A DNA stretch of 64,000 nt from an uncultured Oscillospiraceae bacterium. Lineage in GTDB: Bacteria; Bacillota; Clostridia; Oscillospirales; Ruminococcaceae. Position 1 is the first letter of the stretch; the number at the start of each line of letters is the position of its first letter. The translations under genes and the position numbers were made by a program. Under the pieces are notes generated by a model. That model had not been told where the DNA came from. It worked only from the letters and a program-made list of their open reading frames with translations, and did no database searches. The stretch spans positions 1 through 64,000 of the forward strand of contig CAKSLF010000011.1 in the NCBI GenBank assembly GCA_934466455.1, in the 5' to 3' direction. Positions 32,797 to 40,757 of the stretch are shown here, piece after piece.

Positions 32797-33591
32797 ATGA
32801 ATACAAGAAGATTTTGCGCAATGCGAAAAATAAGCACGGTAAAAATTATGGAAATTGCCGAAAAGGTAAATCTGCGCATAAGGGACGCTGCGTTGGACAG
32901 CGTTACAAGCGCAATGAATTTAACAGAGGAGCCGGGCAGAGCACGCCTTCGCATAACGGCAAATTCTTATGAAATTTTGCATATACAGCAGGAATTTGGG
33001 GACTATTGCAAGGTCCTTGCAGGCTGCTTTGCCGATAACAAAGGGATTATCAATGCGTGCGACTGCATAAGGGGCATTTGCGGGGCGGCAAAGATAATCG
33101 TTGAGAACAAAGGATTGCAGCTTTTTTGCAACATTGCGGAAAAGCCCGTTTTTATCAATGCGGACCCGCTTTATCTTCAGCAGGCGGTGCTTGCTTTGGT
33201 GCTGAATTCCGCAGAGCACGCAAGAGAGGGCGGAAGAATCGATATCACCGTAAAGAAAACCGCCCGTACCGCAAAAATTATTGTGTATGACAACGGTTAT
33301 GGTATGGACAGCGAAACTCTTATGCATTGCACAGAGCCGCTTTTTTCGGGCGGAAGCACCGTAAATAACAAAAAGCCACTCGGGCTTGGGCTTGCTCTTG
33401 TAAGCCGCTTTATAAAGAATTCCGGCGGGCATATGAGAATAAGAAGCTTTTACGGAAAAAGCACAAGGGTGGAGCTTAATTTCCCTAAAGCGGAAGCCCC
33501 GGAGGAGGCGGACGGAATAAATGCAACCTCGGCGCAGCTCTTCGGCTATGACGATGCGGAAATAAAAATTGCCCTCGCTCCGATTCTTTGA
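32797..33591 (+). CDS. Histidine-kinase-like ATPase protein without sensor domain
   Basis: 264 residues, no membrane segment. The HATPase_c boxes are clear: N-box ALVLNSAEHA (about 133), G1 YDNGYGMD (about 166) and G2 LGLGLALVSRFIKNSGGHMRI (about 196). The N-terminal 110 residues contain no obvious H-box with a phosphorylatable His, and no response regulator gene follows. It may be a soluble, partner-dependent kinase or an ATPase that senses something through its N-terminus. GAGG lies ten bases before the ATG at 32797; ATG 32821 is an alternative. Confidence 0.75.
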   Translation: MNTRRFCAMRKISTVKIMEIAEKVNLRIRDAALDSVTSAMNLTEEPGRARLRITANSYEILHIQQEFGDYCKVLAGCFADNKGIINACDCIRGICGAAKIIVENKGLQLFCNIAEKPVFINADPLYLQQAVLALVLNSAEHAREGGRIDITVKKTARTAKIIVYDNGYGMDSETLMHCTEPLFSGGSTVNNKKPLGLGLALVSRFIKNSGGHMRIRSFYGKSTRVELNFPKAEAPEEADGINATSAQLFGYDDAEIKIALAPIL

Positions 33592-33646
33592 AAAAAAGTT
33601 TGGGAAAAATTCCGCATAAAAAAGCCGTTTTTTCGGAATGTGGCTG

Positions 33647-33675
33647 TTGACAAAGAGAAAAATCAATGTTATAAT
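33647..33675 (+). promoter_or_regulatory. Consensus promoter of the rplU operon
   Basis: TTGACA (33647-33652), 17 bp, TATAAT (33670-33675). Full consensus. Confidence 0.9.
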
Positions 33676-33681
33676 CTTTTT

Positions 33682-33763
33682 TGCCGCATGCAACTGGCTC
33701 TAAAAGTGCGCCCTTTTTGTGCGCCGCCACCAAGCAGCGAGTCTATTAAAAAGAAGGAATACC
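33682..33763 (+). promoter_or_regulatory. rplU 5' leader, possible autoregulatory element
   Basis: An 80-nt leader containing the direct repeat GTGCGCC (twice within 33700-33725). L21 operons of Firmicutes often carry an L21-binding leader here; I cannot confirm the consensus by eye. Confidence 0.3.
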
Positions 33764-34072
33764 ATGTACGCAGTAATCGAAACCGGCGGCAAACAGTACC
33801 GTGTTGAAGCAAACGATACTATTTTCGTTGAAAAACTCGAAGCCAACGAAGGCGAAGAAGTAACTCTTGATAAGGTTCTTGTTCTCGGCGGCGAAAGCCT
33901 TAAAGTAGGCGCACCTTATGTAGAAGGCGCAAAAGTTACCGCAAAAGTCGTAAAGACCGGCAAAGGCAAGAAAATCAATGTTTTCACCTATCGCTCCAAA
34001 AAAGGCAGCAAACGCGCTCTCGGTCATCGTCAGCCCTATACCAAGCTCACTATCGAGGCTATTGAAGGCTGA
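33764..34072 (+). CDS. rplU: 50S ribosomal protein L21
   Basis: 102 residues, normal length. Starts MYAVIETGGKQYRVE and ends GHRQPYTKLTIEAI, the L21 signature (FTYRSKKGSKRALGHRQ). The ATG at 33764 follows AGAAGGAAT. First gene of the rplU-prp-rpmA-obg operon. Confidence 0.97.
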   Translation: MYAVIETGGKQYRVEANDTIFVEKLEANEGEEVTLDKVLVLGGESLKVGAPYVEGAKVTAKVVKTGKGKKINVFTYRSKKGSKRALGHRQPYTKLTIEAIEG

Positions 34073-34077
34073 AAATT

Positions 34078-34395
34078 ATGATCCGCGCAGAGTTCTTTTA
34101 TAAAAAAGGAGAGCCTCGCCGCTTTGTTGTAAGCGGACACGCAGGCTATGCGGAAAACGGAAAAGACATTGTGTGTGCGTCGGTAAGCTCCGCAGTGCAG
34201 ATGGCGATAAACGGCATAACCGAGATAGTTAAAACAAACTGCGAGGTTAATGTCAAAAAGGAGAGCATAGAATGTGTTCTTCCGCCGGAGCCGAGGGCAG
34301 CAGCCCGTCATTTTGTTTCGGCGTTGCGGCTCCAGCTTAAAAATCTGTCGGAGGATTTTCCCGGCACAATCAACCTTATAATTACGGAGGTATAA
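34078..34395 (+). CDS. prp: Ribosomal-processing cysteine protease Prp
   Basis: 105 residues. GHAGYAENGKDIVCASVSSA carries the catalytic His21 and Cys33. Prp removes the N-terminal extension of L27. It sits, as usual, between rplU and rpmA. The L27 encoded next has the matching cleavage motif. It is essential in the Firmicutes tested. Confidence 0.93.
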   Translation: MIRAEFFYKKGEPRRFVVSGHAGYAENGKDIVCASVSSAVQMAINGITEIVKTNCEVNVKKESIECVLPPEPRAAARHFVSALRLQLKNLSEDFPGTINLIITEV

Positions 34396-34399
34396 TAAC

Positions 34400-34684
34400 A
34401 TGCTTAGAATCAGTATGCAGTTCTTCGCCCATAAAAAAGGTATGGGCTCTACTAAAAACGGCCGCGATTCCGAATCCAAACGCCTTGGCGCAAAAAGAGC
34501 GGACGGTCAGTTTGTTCTTGCAGGAAACATTCTTGTAAGACAGCGCGGAACTCACATTCATCCCGGTGAGAATGTCGGCAAAGGCTCTGACGATACTCTC
34601 TTCGCACTTTCCGACGGCGTTGTAAGATTTGAACGCCTCGGTGCAGACAAGAAGAAAGTCAGCGTATATCCTGTCGAGCAATAA
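34400..34684 (+). CDS. rpmA: 50S ribosomal protein L27, with Prp-cleaved leader
   Basis: 94 residues. The N-terminus MLRISMQFFA-HKKGMGSTKNG has the Firmicutes extension that Prp cuts after FFA; the mature protein would start HKKG. The remainder (GRDSESKRLGAKRADGQ...RQRGTHIHPG) is typical. AGGAGG-like GGAGGT lies before the ATG. Confidence 0.97.
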   Translation: MLRISMQFFAHKKGMGSTKNGRDSESKRLGAKRADGQFVLAGNILVRQRGTHIHPGENVGKGSDDTLFALSDGVVRFERLGADKKKVSVYPVEQ

Positions 34685-34780
34685 TTGCTTGTTAAAACGG
34701 GGGCGGAGTGAAAAAATCCGTCCCTTTTTTAATGTTTGTCTATGCCTGCGCCGTTTGGCGGGGCTTTTTGGAGGTATATA

Positions 34781-36046
34781 ATGTTCGTTGATACAGCGAA
34801 AATAAAGGTAAGAGCAGGAAAAGGCGGAAACGGCGCAGTAAGCTTTCATCAGGAAAAGTTTGTTAATGCCGGCGGCCCGGACGGCGGCGACGGCGGAAAG
34901 GGCGGCAATGTCGTTCTTGTGGGCGATACCAATATTTCAAGCCTTATTGATTTCAAATACAAAAAAAACTATGCTGCGGAGGACGGCAAGCCCGGTTTTG
35001 CAAAACGCTGCACCGGAAAGTCAGCCCCGGATCTTATAATAAAGGTTCCGGTAGGCACTCTTGTAAAGGATGCCCAGACCGGGCGGATCGTTGCCGATGT
35101 TTCCGATAAGGAGCCGCATATCGTTGCCCGGGGAGGAAAGGGCGGCTGGGGCAACAGCCACTTTGCAACCCCGACCCGCCAAATTCCGCGCTTTGCAAAG
35201 CCGGGCTACCCCGGAGAGGAGCTGGAGCTTACTTTGGAGCTAAAGCTTCTTGCGGATGTGGGCTTGGTCGGCTTCCCGAATGTGGGAAAATCAACTCTTA
35301 TTTCCGTGGTTTCTGCCGCAAAGCCGGAAATTGCGAATTATCCCTTTACAACGCTTACTCCCGTTTTGGGCGTTGTCCGTGTTGACGAGGGCAGTTCCTT
35401 CGTTATGGCGGACATTCCGGGACTTATCGAGGGTGCGGCGGAGGGCGTCGGGCTTGGGCATGACTTTTTGCGTCATGTGGAACGCTGCCGCCTTATACTG
35501 CATATAATCGACATCGCCGCACTTGAGGACCGTGACCCGATAGAGGACTACAAAAAGATAAATGCGGAGCTTGAAAAGTTTTCTCCGGAGCTTCGTGCCC
35601 GCCCCCAGATAGTTGCTCTCAACAAGGCGGACGCCGCCATTGAGGAGATGATAGACGAGTTCAACGCCTTTGCAAAGGAAGAGGGCTTTGAGACCTATCT
35701 TATTTCCGCAGCAACGGGCGAGGGCGTGCAGGAGCTTATGCACGCAGTTGAACGGGAGCTTTCAAAGCTGCCGCCGGTTATCCGCTATGAGGCGGAAGCC
35801 CCCGTTCGTGAGGAAATTACAACAAAACAGGAGTTTACCGTTACGATCGAGGACGGCGTATATATCGTCGAAGCACCGTGGCTTGCTCATGCGCTGGGCT
35901 TTGTTGACCTTGATGACTACGAATCCCTGCAATACTTCCAAAGAGTTCTCCGCCTTTCCGGAATCATTGATAAGCTTGAGGAAATGGGGATAAACGAGGG
36001 CGACACCGTAAGCATCCTTGATATAGAATTTGAATATATGAGATGA
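34781..36046 (+). CDS. obgE: Obg-family GTPase (CgtA), ribosome assembly
   Basis: 421 residues. N-terminal glycine-rich Obg fold (GKGGNGAVSFHQEKFV, GGPDGGDGGKGG), G domain with G1 GFPNVGKST, G3 DIPGLIEGA and G4 LNKAD, and a C-terminal OCT domain (about 345-421). It acts in 50S assembly and stress signalling. The ATG at 34781 has GGAGG eight bases upstream. Confidence 0.97.
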   Translation: MFVDTAKIKVRAGKGGNGAVSFHQEKFVNAGGPDGGDGGKGGNVVLVGDTNISSLIDFKYKKNYAAEDGKPGFAKRCTGKSAPDLIIKVPVGTLVKDAQTGRIVADVSDKEPHIVARGGKGGWGNSHFATPTRQIPRFAKPGYPGEELELTLELKLLADVGLVGFPNVGKSTLISVVSAAKPEIANYPFTTLTPVLGVVRVDEGSSFVMADIPGLIEGAAEGVGLGHDFLRHVERCRLILHIIDIAALEDRDPIEDYKKINAELEKFSPELRARPQIVALNKADAAIEEMIDEFNAFAKEEGFETYLISAATGEGVQELMHAVERELSKLPPVIRYEAEAPVREEITTKQEFTVTIEDGVYIVEAPWLAHALGFVDLDDYESLQYFQRVLRLSGIIDKLEEMGINEGDTVSILDIEFEYMR

Positions 36047-36051
36047 TTCAA

Positions 36052-36090
36052 AAATCCCGCACTGTGAAAATAGTGCGGGATTTGTTTTTT
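36052..36090 (+). terminator. Intrinsic terminator of the rplU-obg operon
   Basis: AAATCCCGCACT / AGTGCGGGATTT with a TGTTTTTT tail. Confidence 0.92.
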
Positions 36091-36142
36091 ATCGCCCATT
36101 CCATCGCTCATTCCGATTGAGGGAATGGGAGGCATTTTTTTG

Positions 36143-36170
36143 CAAAAAGCCCCCGCCGTTTGGCGGGGGC
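36143..36170 (-). terminator. Intrinsic terminator of the broken lipoprotein gene
   Basis: Minus-strand hairpin GCCCCCGCC-AAAC-GGCGGGGGC followed by TTTTTGC, just after the stop codon at 36181. Confidence 0.88.
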
Positions 36171-36180
36171 AATAATTATG

Positions 36181-36774
36181 CTAAAAATCATTACCGAAAA
36201 AGCCTTCGAATACTTTAGAAATCCAGGGTTTTATGTCGCAGCCCAAATAAAGAGTATTTGCAAAGCCTGGTTTTGTTGTTCCGTCGGACATACCGAATTT
36301 TACCGGTTCAAGGACTATTGCATGGCTTTCGTCAATAATGTAGACATATTCAATAAGTCCTTCGGAAACCATGCTTTCAGAAAGCCGCTTTTCGTTTTTC
36401 CAACAGAGGATAACATTTTCTTTTGTTGCCTCGGGAAGATTTTTTGCATCGGGAAAATCGTCGGGGTACGGCGGATGATGATTCGGAACCTCAACATAGG
36501 TGCCGCTTTTATATTGCTCTACCAGATTGTTTATAAGCGAAATGTATTCGCTGTGCTCATCCGACTCGTAAATTTCCCTTGCCATATCCTCGTAAGAAGG
36601 GATATCGGGCTCTTCGCGGCTCTCGGAACCGCTTTCGGAACCGCTTTCGGAAATTTCCGAAACGGAAGACTACGCTTCGCTTGGTAAATCGGAGGAAACA
36701 GGTTCCTTTTGTACGCTGCAGGCACAGAGCAAAAGAAAGACAAGAACGAGAATAGGTACCGATAATCGTTTCAT
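36181..36774 (-). pseudogene. Lipoprotein gene interrupted by an in-frame TAG
   Basis: From the ATG at 36774 (AGGAGG upstream) the frame encodes MKRLSVPILV..., a lipoprotein signal peptide with lipobox LCAC (Cys19). Codon 35 is TAG (36672-36670). The same frame then continues without a break through a Ser/Glu-rich linker (SSVSEISESGSESGSES) and a 150-residue acidic domain ending at 36181. Before and after the stop the text reads as one ordinary lipoprotein of about 197 residues. It is therefore a recent nonsense mutation, a sequencing error, or read-through. A 12-bp unit is repeated in the linker. The domain is not recognised. Confidence 0.75.
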
Positions 36775-36901
36775 AATAATGCCTCCTTAGGTTTTACTTC
36801 AACATTTTTTGGCGATTTTGCAAAAAAGTGACCGGCTGCTTTGCCGCTATTATAGCATACGGTATTGTTTTTGTAAATAACAAGAAGAACCTTCGCTGCA
36901 G

Positions 36902-36931
36902 CAAAAAGCACCCCCGCAAAGCGGGGGTGCT
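36902..36931 (-). terminator. Intrinsic terminator of the YebC gene
   Basis: Minus-strand hairpin AGCACCCCCGC-TTT-GCGGGGGTGCT followed by TTTTTGC. Confidence 0.9.
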
Positions 36932-36948
36932 CATCGAATAAATAAAAA

Positions 36949-37692
36949 TCAATCCTCGTCCTCTTCTGCGGGCATATCCCAGTTATGCCATACATTCTGA
37001 ACATCGTCGTTGTCTTCAAGCTGGTCGAGAAGCTTTGTCATTTTTGCGATGTTGTCCGGGTCGTCGATTGCCGAGGTCGTCTGAGGAACATAGGCGATGT
37101 CTGCGGAGGCAAAACGATAGCCCATATCATAGAGAGCGTCACGAACTGCGGGGAAGTCGTTGGGAGCGGTTACGATTTCCGCAATGCCGTCTTCATACTT
37201 AAAGTCGTCGCCGCCTGCTTCCATAACATCTTCCATAAGCTTGTCCTCGTCAAGCTCCTCGTCCTCGATTACGATTACGCCCTTGCGGTCGAACATAAAG
37301 GAAACACAGCCGTTTTGACCGAGGTTTCCGCCGAATTTGTCAAAATAGTGGCGAATATCGCCTGCGGTTCGGTTACGGTTGTCGGTAAGGGTTTCGACGA
37401 TGACGGCGATGCCGCAGGGACCGTAGCCCTCATAAATTATGTTTTCAAATGTGGTTTTGTCGCCCATGCCGGCGGCTTTTTTGATGGTTCTGTCAATATT
37501 GTCGTTCGGCACATTGTTTGCCTTTGCCTTGAGAATAAGGGCCTGCAGCTTGCTGTTGTTGTTCGGGTCAGGACCTCCTTCGCGGACTGCTACGGTAATC
37601 TCACGACCGATTTTGGTAAAGATTTTGCCGCGGGCAGCATCTATGCCTTCTTTTTTGCGTTTAATGGTACTCCATTTGGAATGTCCTGACAT
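36949..37692 (-). CDS. YebC/PmpR family protein (DUF28)
   Basis: 247 residues, normal length. Starts MSGHSKWSTIKRKKEGIDAA and has KANNVPNDNIDRTIKK and YEGYGPCGIAVIVE, all diagnostic. Members were called transcriptional regulators, and more recent work links some to ribosome function at polyproline stalls. The ATG at 37692 follows AAGGGGCG; a longer open frame upstream is not supported. Confidence 0.93.
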   Translation of the reverse strand: MSGHSKWSTIKRKKEGIDAARGKIFTKIGREITVAVREGGPDPNNNSKLQALILKAKANNVPNDNIDRTIKKAAGMGDKTTFENIIYEGYGPCGIAVIVETLTDNRNRTAGDIRHYFDKFGGNLGQNGCVSFMFDRKGVIVIEDEELDEDKLMEDVMEAGGDDFKYEDGIAEIVTAPNDFPAVRDALYDMGYRFASADIAYVPQTTSAIDDPDNIAKMTKLLDQLEDNDDVQNVWHNWDMPAEEDED

Positions 37693-37812
37693 TTTTATAT
37701 CGCCCCTTATTAGGAAAAATTGTTTTACAAAAAATTTTAACATAAATTTCGGCGTATTGCAAGAGTTTTGCACAAAAATATGCCTTTGCCCGGCGTCAGA
37801 CGCAAATTTCCG

Positions 37813-37841
37813 TTGAAAGCAGCCGCAGTATATGTTATATT
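37813..37841 (+). promoter_or_regulatory. Promoter of the shikimate operon
   Basis: TTGAAA (37813-37818), 17 bp, TATATT (37836-37841). Transcription would start near 37848, which excludes the upstream ATGs and supports the TTG start at 37876. Confidence 0.6.
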
Positions 37842-37875
37842 TAAGATGTATTATTGTATGCGGGGGGCGCATAGC

Positions 37876-39123
37876 TTGACAATCGAAGAATTGCGGAAGG
37901 AAATTGACAAAACGGACGGAGAAACGGCGCAGCTTTTTGAACGCCGAATGGAGCTTTGCGCAGAGATTGCGGAGGAAAAATCAAAAAGCGGACTGCCGGT
38001 TTTTGATTCGGAGCGGGAAAAAAGTATGCTTGCTTCCTGCAAGGACCGTGTTTCCGAAAAAATTGCTCCGCTTTACCGTGAGCTTTTGGAAAAGGAGATT
38101 GCTCTTTCAAAGCGGTACCAGCGGGGGCTTATTTCCGCTTTGCCGGAGGATGTTACGCTCAAAAACGGATGCCTTTCGGAAATCGGGCGGATTTTTGACC
38201 TAAACCGAAAGGTTCTTTTGGTAACGGATTCCGGCGTTCCCGCCGGGTACGCAGAAGCCGCCGCCGAACAATGCAAAGCCCCGGTCTGCGTTGTTCTTCC
38301 GCAGGGAGAAAAAACAAAAAGCGTTGAAACAATGGTGCAGCTTTGCGAAAAAATGCTTGAACATAATTTTGACCGCAGCGACTGCGTGCTTGCCGTGGGC
38401 GGCGGCGTTGTGGGCGATATTGCCGGTTTTTCCGCCGCCTGCTATATGCGGGGAATTGATTTTTATAATGTACCGACAACGCTTCTTGCCATGGCGGATT
38501 CGTGTATAGGCGGAAAAACCGCCGCAAACCTTTGCGGAATAAAAAACATTGTCGGGGCATTTTATCCGCCGAGGGCTGTCGCAATAGACCCGGCTTTGCT
38601 GAAAACCCTTGATGAGCGGCAATTCAAAAACGGACTTGCGGAGGTTATAAAAACCGCCGCCTGCCTCGATACGGAGCTTTTTGAAATGCTTGAGCACGGC
38701 TTGAGCACCGCCGAAACGGAAGAGGCTGTCCGCCGCTGCGTTCTTGCAAAAAGCCGCATTGTTGAGGAGGATCGGTGCGAAAGCGGCTTGCGCCGTGTGC
38801 TCAATTTCGGACATACAATAGGTCATGCCGTAGAGAGTGCGGGCGGCGGAAGTCTTCTTCACGGCGAATGTGTCGCCATTGGTATGCTGCCCATGTGCGA
38901 AAGCGGCGGGGCAAAGGAAAGACTTGCCGCAGTTTTGAAAAAGTACGGCTTTGAAACAAAGTTCGGCGGCGATAAAAATGCCGTTTTTGCGGCTTTTGAG
39001 CACGACAAAAAGGCAGAAAAAGAAAAAATCACCGCAGTTGTGCTCAAAAATATAGGCGAATACGAATTTGTGAAAATGAGCACCGAAGAAATCAAAGAAC
39101 GCTTTGCGGAGGTGATAAAGTGA
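37876..39123 (+). CDS. aroB: Fused chorismate mutase and 3-dehydroquinate synthase
   Basis: About 415 residues. Residues 1-88 are an AroQ-class chorismate mutase (LTIEELRKEIDKTDGETAQLF...ERRMELCAEIAEEK). From about 95 on it is 3-dehydroquinate synthase, with PQGEKTKS, VGGGVVGDIAGF, NVPTTLLAMADSCIGGKTA and FGHTIGHAVE (metal ligands). It combines step 2 of the shikimate pathway with the first step from chorismate to Phe/Tyr. I chose TTG 37876 because of GGGGGG eight bases upstream and the promoter position; in-frame ATGs at 37846 and 37858 are alternatives. First gene of the operon; its stop overlaps the next gene. Confidence 0.9.
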   Translation: MTIEELRKEIDKTDGETAQLFERRMELCAEIAEEKSKSGLPVFDSEREKSMLASCKDRVSEKIAPLYRELLEKEIALSKRYQRGLISALPEDVTLKNGCLSEIGRIFDLNRKVLLVTDSGVPAGYAEAAAEQCKAPVCVVLPQGEKTKSVETMVQLCEKMLEHNFDRSDCVLAVGGGVVGDIAGFSAACYMRGIDFYNVPTTLLAMADSCIGGKTAANLCGIKNIVGAFYPPRAVAIDPALLKTLDERQFKNGLAEVIKTAACLDTELFEMLEHGLSTAETEEAVRRCVLAKSRIVEEDRCESGLRRVLNFGHTIGHAVESAGGGSLLHGECVAIGMLPMCESGGAKERLAAVLKKYGFETKFGGDKNAVFAAFEHDKKAEKEKITAVVLKNIGEYEFVKMSTEEIKERFAEVIK

Positions 39124-39662
39124 ATGGGCTTTGCCTTCATGTGCCGGAGCTTAATGAATTTTGGTACAGAAAAAAGCTTATGGAGGACCCGGAAACCATG
39201 AGCTATAACCGTGGATATGACCTTGATTTTGCGGGTTATGACAAAGAAACCGGCTGTATTGCTTTTCCGAAAACGGAATGGGAAAGCCGCTATAACTACC
39301 TTGTCGGAAACGAACCGGAAAGATATTATGCCTATCTTGTCAATACCGAAAACGGCGAATTTGTGGGCGATGTTAATGTTCATAAAAATGCCGGACAGGA
39401 TTGGTACGATATGGGCATTGTAATCGAAGCAAAGCACAGGGGAAAGGGCTATGCAAACGAGGGCTTGCGCCTGCTTTTGCGCCATGCTTTTGTTGATATG
39501 GGCGCAAAGGAGGTTCATAACTGCTTTGAAATCAGCCGCACCGCAGCGTTAAGAGCACATGAGCACGCAGGCTTTTGCAAATACAGTGAAGAAAACGGTA
39601 TAATAGAACTGGCTGTTACAAAGGAACGATTTTTGAGCACGGAAGAGGAAACGGAGGAATAA
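39120..39662 (+). CDS. GNAT-family N-acetyltransferase
   Basis: 180 residues. The acetyl-CoA-binding motif A is KHRGKGYANEGLRLLLRHAF (about 106-125), preceded by the beta-4 strand WYDMGIVIE. It starts with GTG at 39120 inside the stop of the fused aroB (GTGA overlap), so it belongs to the shikimate operon. It is not a known shikimate enzyme. Substrate unknown. Confidence 0.85.
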   Translation: MNGLCLHVPELNEFWYRKKLMEDPETMSYNRGYDLDFAGYDKETGCIAFPKTEWESRYNYLVGNEPERYYAYLVNTENGEFVGDVNVHKNAGQDWYDMGIVIEAKHRGKGYANEGLRLLLRHAFVDMGAKEVHNCFEISRTAALRAHEHAGFCKYSEENGIIELAVTKERFLSTEEETEE

Positions 39663-39663
39663 A

Positions 39664-40755
39664 ATGAGCACGCTTGGAGATATGGTAACGCTTACCATTG
39701 CCGGGGAGAGCCACGGACCCGCCGTTGCGGCAATTCTTTCCGGACTTCCGGCGGGAATCCCGGTCGATTGCGGCTTTATAAAAGCGCAGCTTGAAAAAAG
39801 GCGGGGTATTCCGGAGGCGGCTACCGAAAGAAGGGAACCCGACGATTTCGAAATTTTAAGCGGGGTTTTCGGCGGTTTTACCGACGGGGCACCGATAACT
39901 GTGGTTATCCGTAACAAAAGCGCAGACAGTGCCGCCTATGAACGGGATAAAATCCGACCGGGGCACGCCGATTATACGGCTTTTTGCAAGTATCACGGCT
40001 ATCAGGATTACCGTGGCGGCGGGCATTTCAGCGGGCGGATAAGCGCAGCGGTTGTTGCGGCGGGAGCAATCGCAGAATATGCCCTGCACCTGCTTGGAAT
40101 TTCCGTGGGCACGCATATTCTGCGCCTTGGCGAAGTCTTTGACCGCCCGTTTTCGGAAAGCGAGGGTCTTAACGACCTTATGCTGCTTGATAAAGCCGAA
40201 TTTGCCGTTCTTGATGAAGAGGCGGGCGAACGGATGAAGGCGGCGGTTTCCGCAGCAAAAGCCGAGGGCGAAAGCCTCGGCGGAATACTCGAAACAAAGA
40301 TAATCGGCTTGCCGGAGGGACTTGGCGAGCCTTGGTTCGGCGGGATAGAGGGAGAAATCTCAAGAGGGATTTTCGGTATTCCGGCAATAAAAGGAATTGA
40401 ATTCGGCGCAGGCTTTGGGCTTGCGGCAATGAAGGGAAGCGAGGCAAACGACGAATTTTGCCTTGACGCTTTTAATCATATTGTGACGGAAACAAATAAT
40501 TGCGGGGGAGTGCTCGGCGGGATTTCCGACGGAATGCCGGTTATCTTCCGCTGCGCCGTAAAGCCGACCCCCTCCGTCGCAAAGGAACAAAAAACGGTAG
40601 ATATGAGCACAATGGAGGAAACAAAAATCAAAATAACCGGCAGGCACGACCCGGCAATAGCCGCAAGAGCCGCCGTAATAGTGGATTCCGTAACCGCAAT
40701 ATGTCTTTGCGACCTCTATACAAAACGCTTTGGCAGTGATTGGTCGGTGGGATGA
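39664..40755 (+). CDS. aroC: Chorismate synthase
   Basis: 363 residues. TIAGESHGPAVAAILSG at the N-terminus, KIRPGHADYTAFCKY and YRGGGHFSGR, and C-terminal GRHDPAIAARA are diagnostic. It is an FMN-dependent enzyme making chorismate from EPSP. The GAGGAATAAA site precedes the ATG. It overlaps or abuts the next fused gene. Confidence 0.97.
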   Translation: MSTLGDMVTLTIAGESHGPAVAAILSGLPAGIPVDCGFIKAQLEKRRGIPEAATERREPDDFEILSGVFGGFTDGAPITVVIRNKSADSAAYERDKIRPGHADYTAFCKYHGYQDYRGGGHFSGRISAAVVAAGAIAEYALHLLGISVGTHILRLGEVFDRPFSESEGLNDLMLLDKAEFAVLDEEAGERMKAAVSAAKAEGESLGGILETKIIGLPEGLGEPWFGGIEGEISRGIFGIPAIKGIEFGAGFGLAAMKGSEANDEFCLDAFNHIVTETNNCGGVLGGISDGMPVIFRCAVKPTPSVAKEQKTVDMSTMEETKIKITGRHDPAIAARAAVIVDSVTAICLCDLYTKRFGSDWSVG

Positions 40756-40757
40756 GC

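Noticed and set aside
36670..36672. TAG read as pyrrolysine or selenocysteine recoding
   Set aside because: Selenocysteine uses TGA, and nothing in the window suggests a pyrrolysine system; a nonsense mutation is simpler.
36160..36687. Plus-strand frame across the broken lipoprotein region
   Set aside because: No family resemblance; the minus-strand frame has lipobox, linker and terminator.
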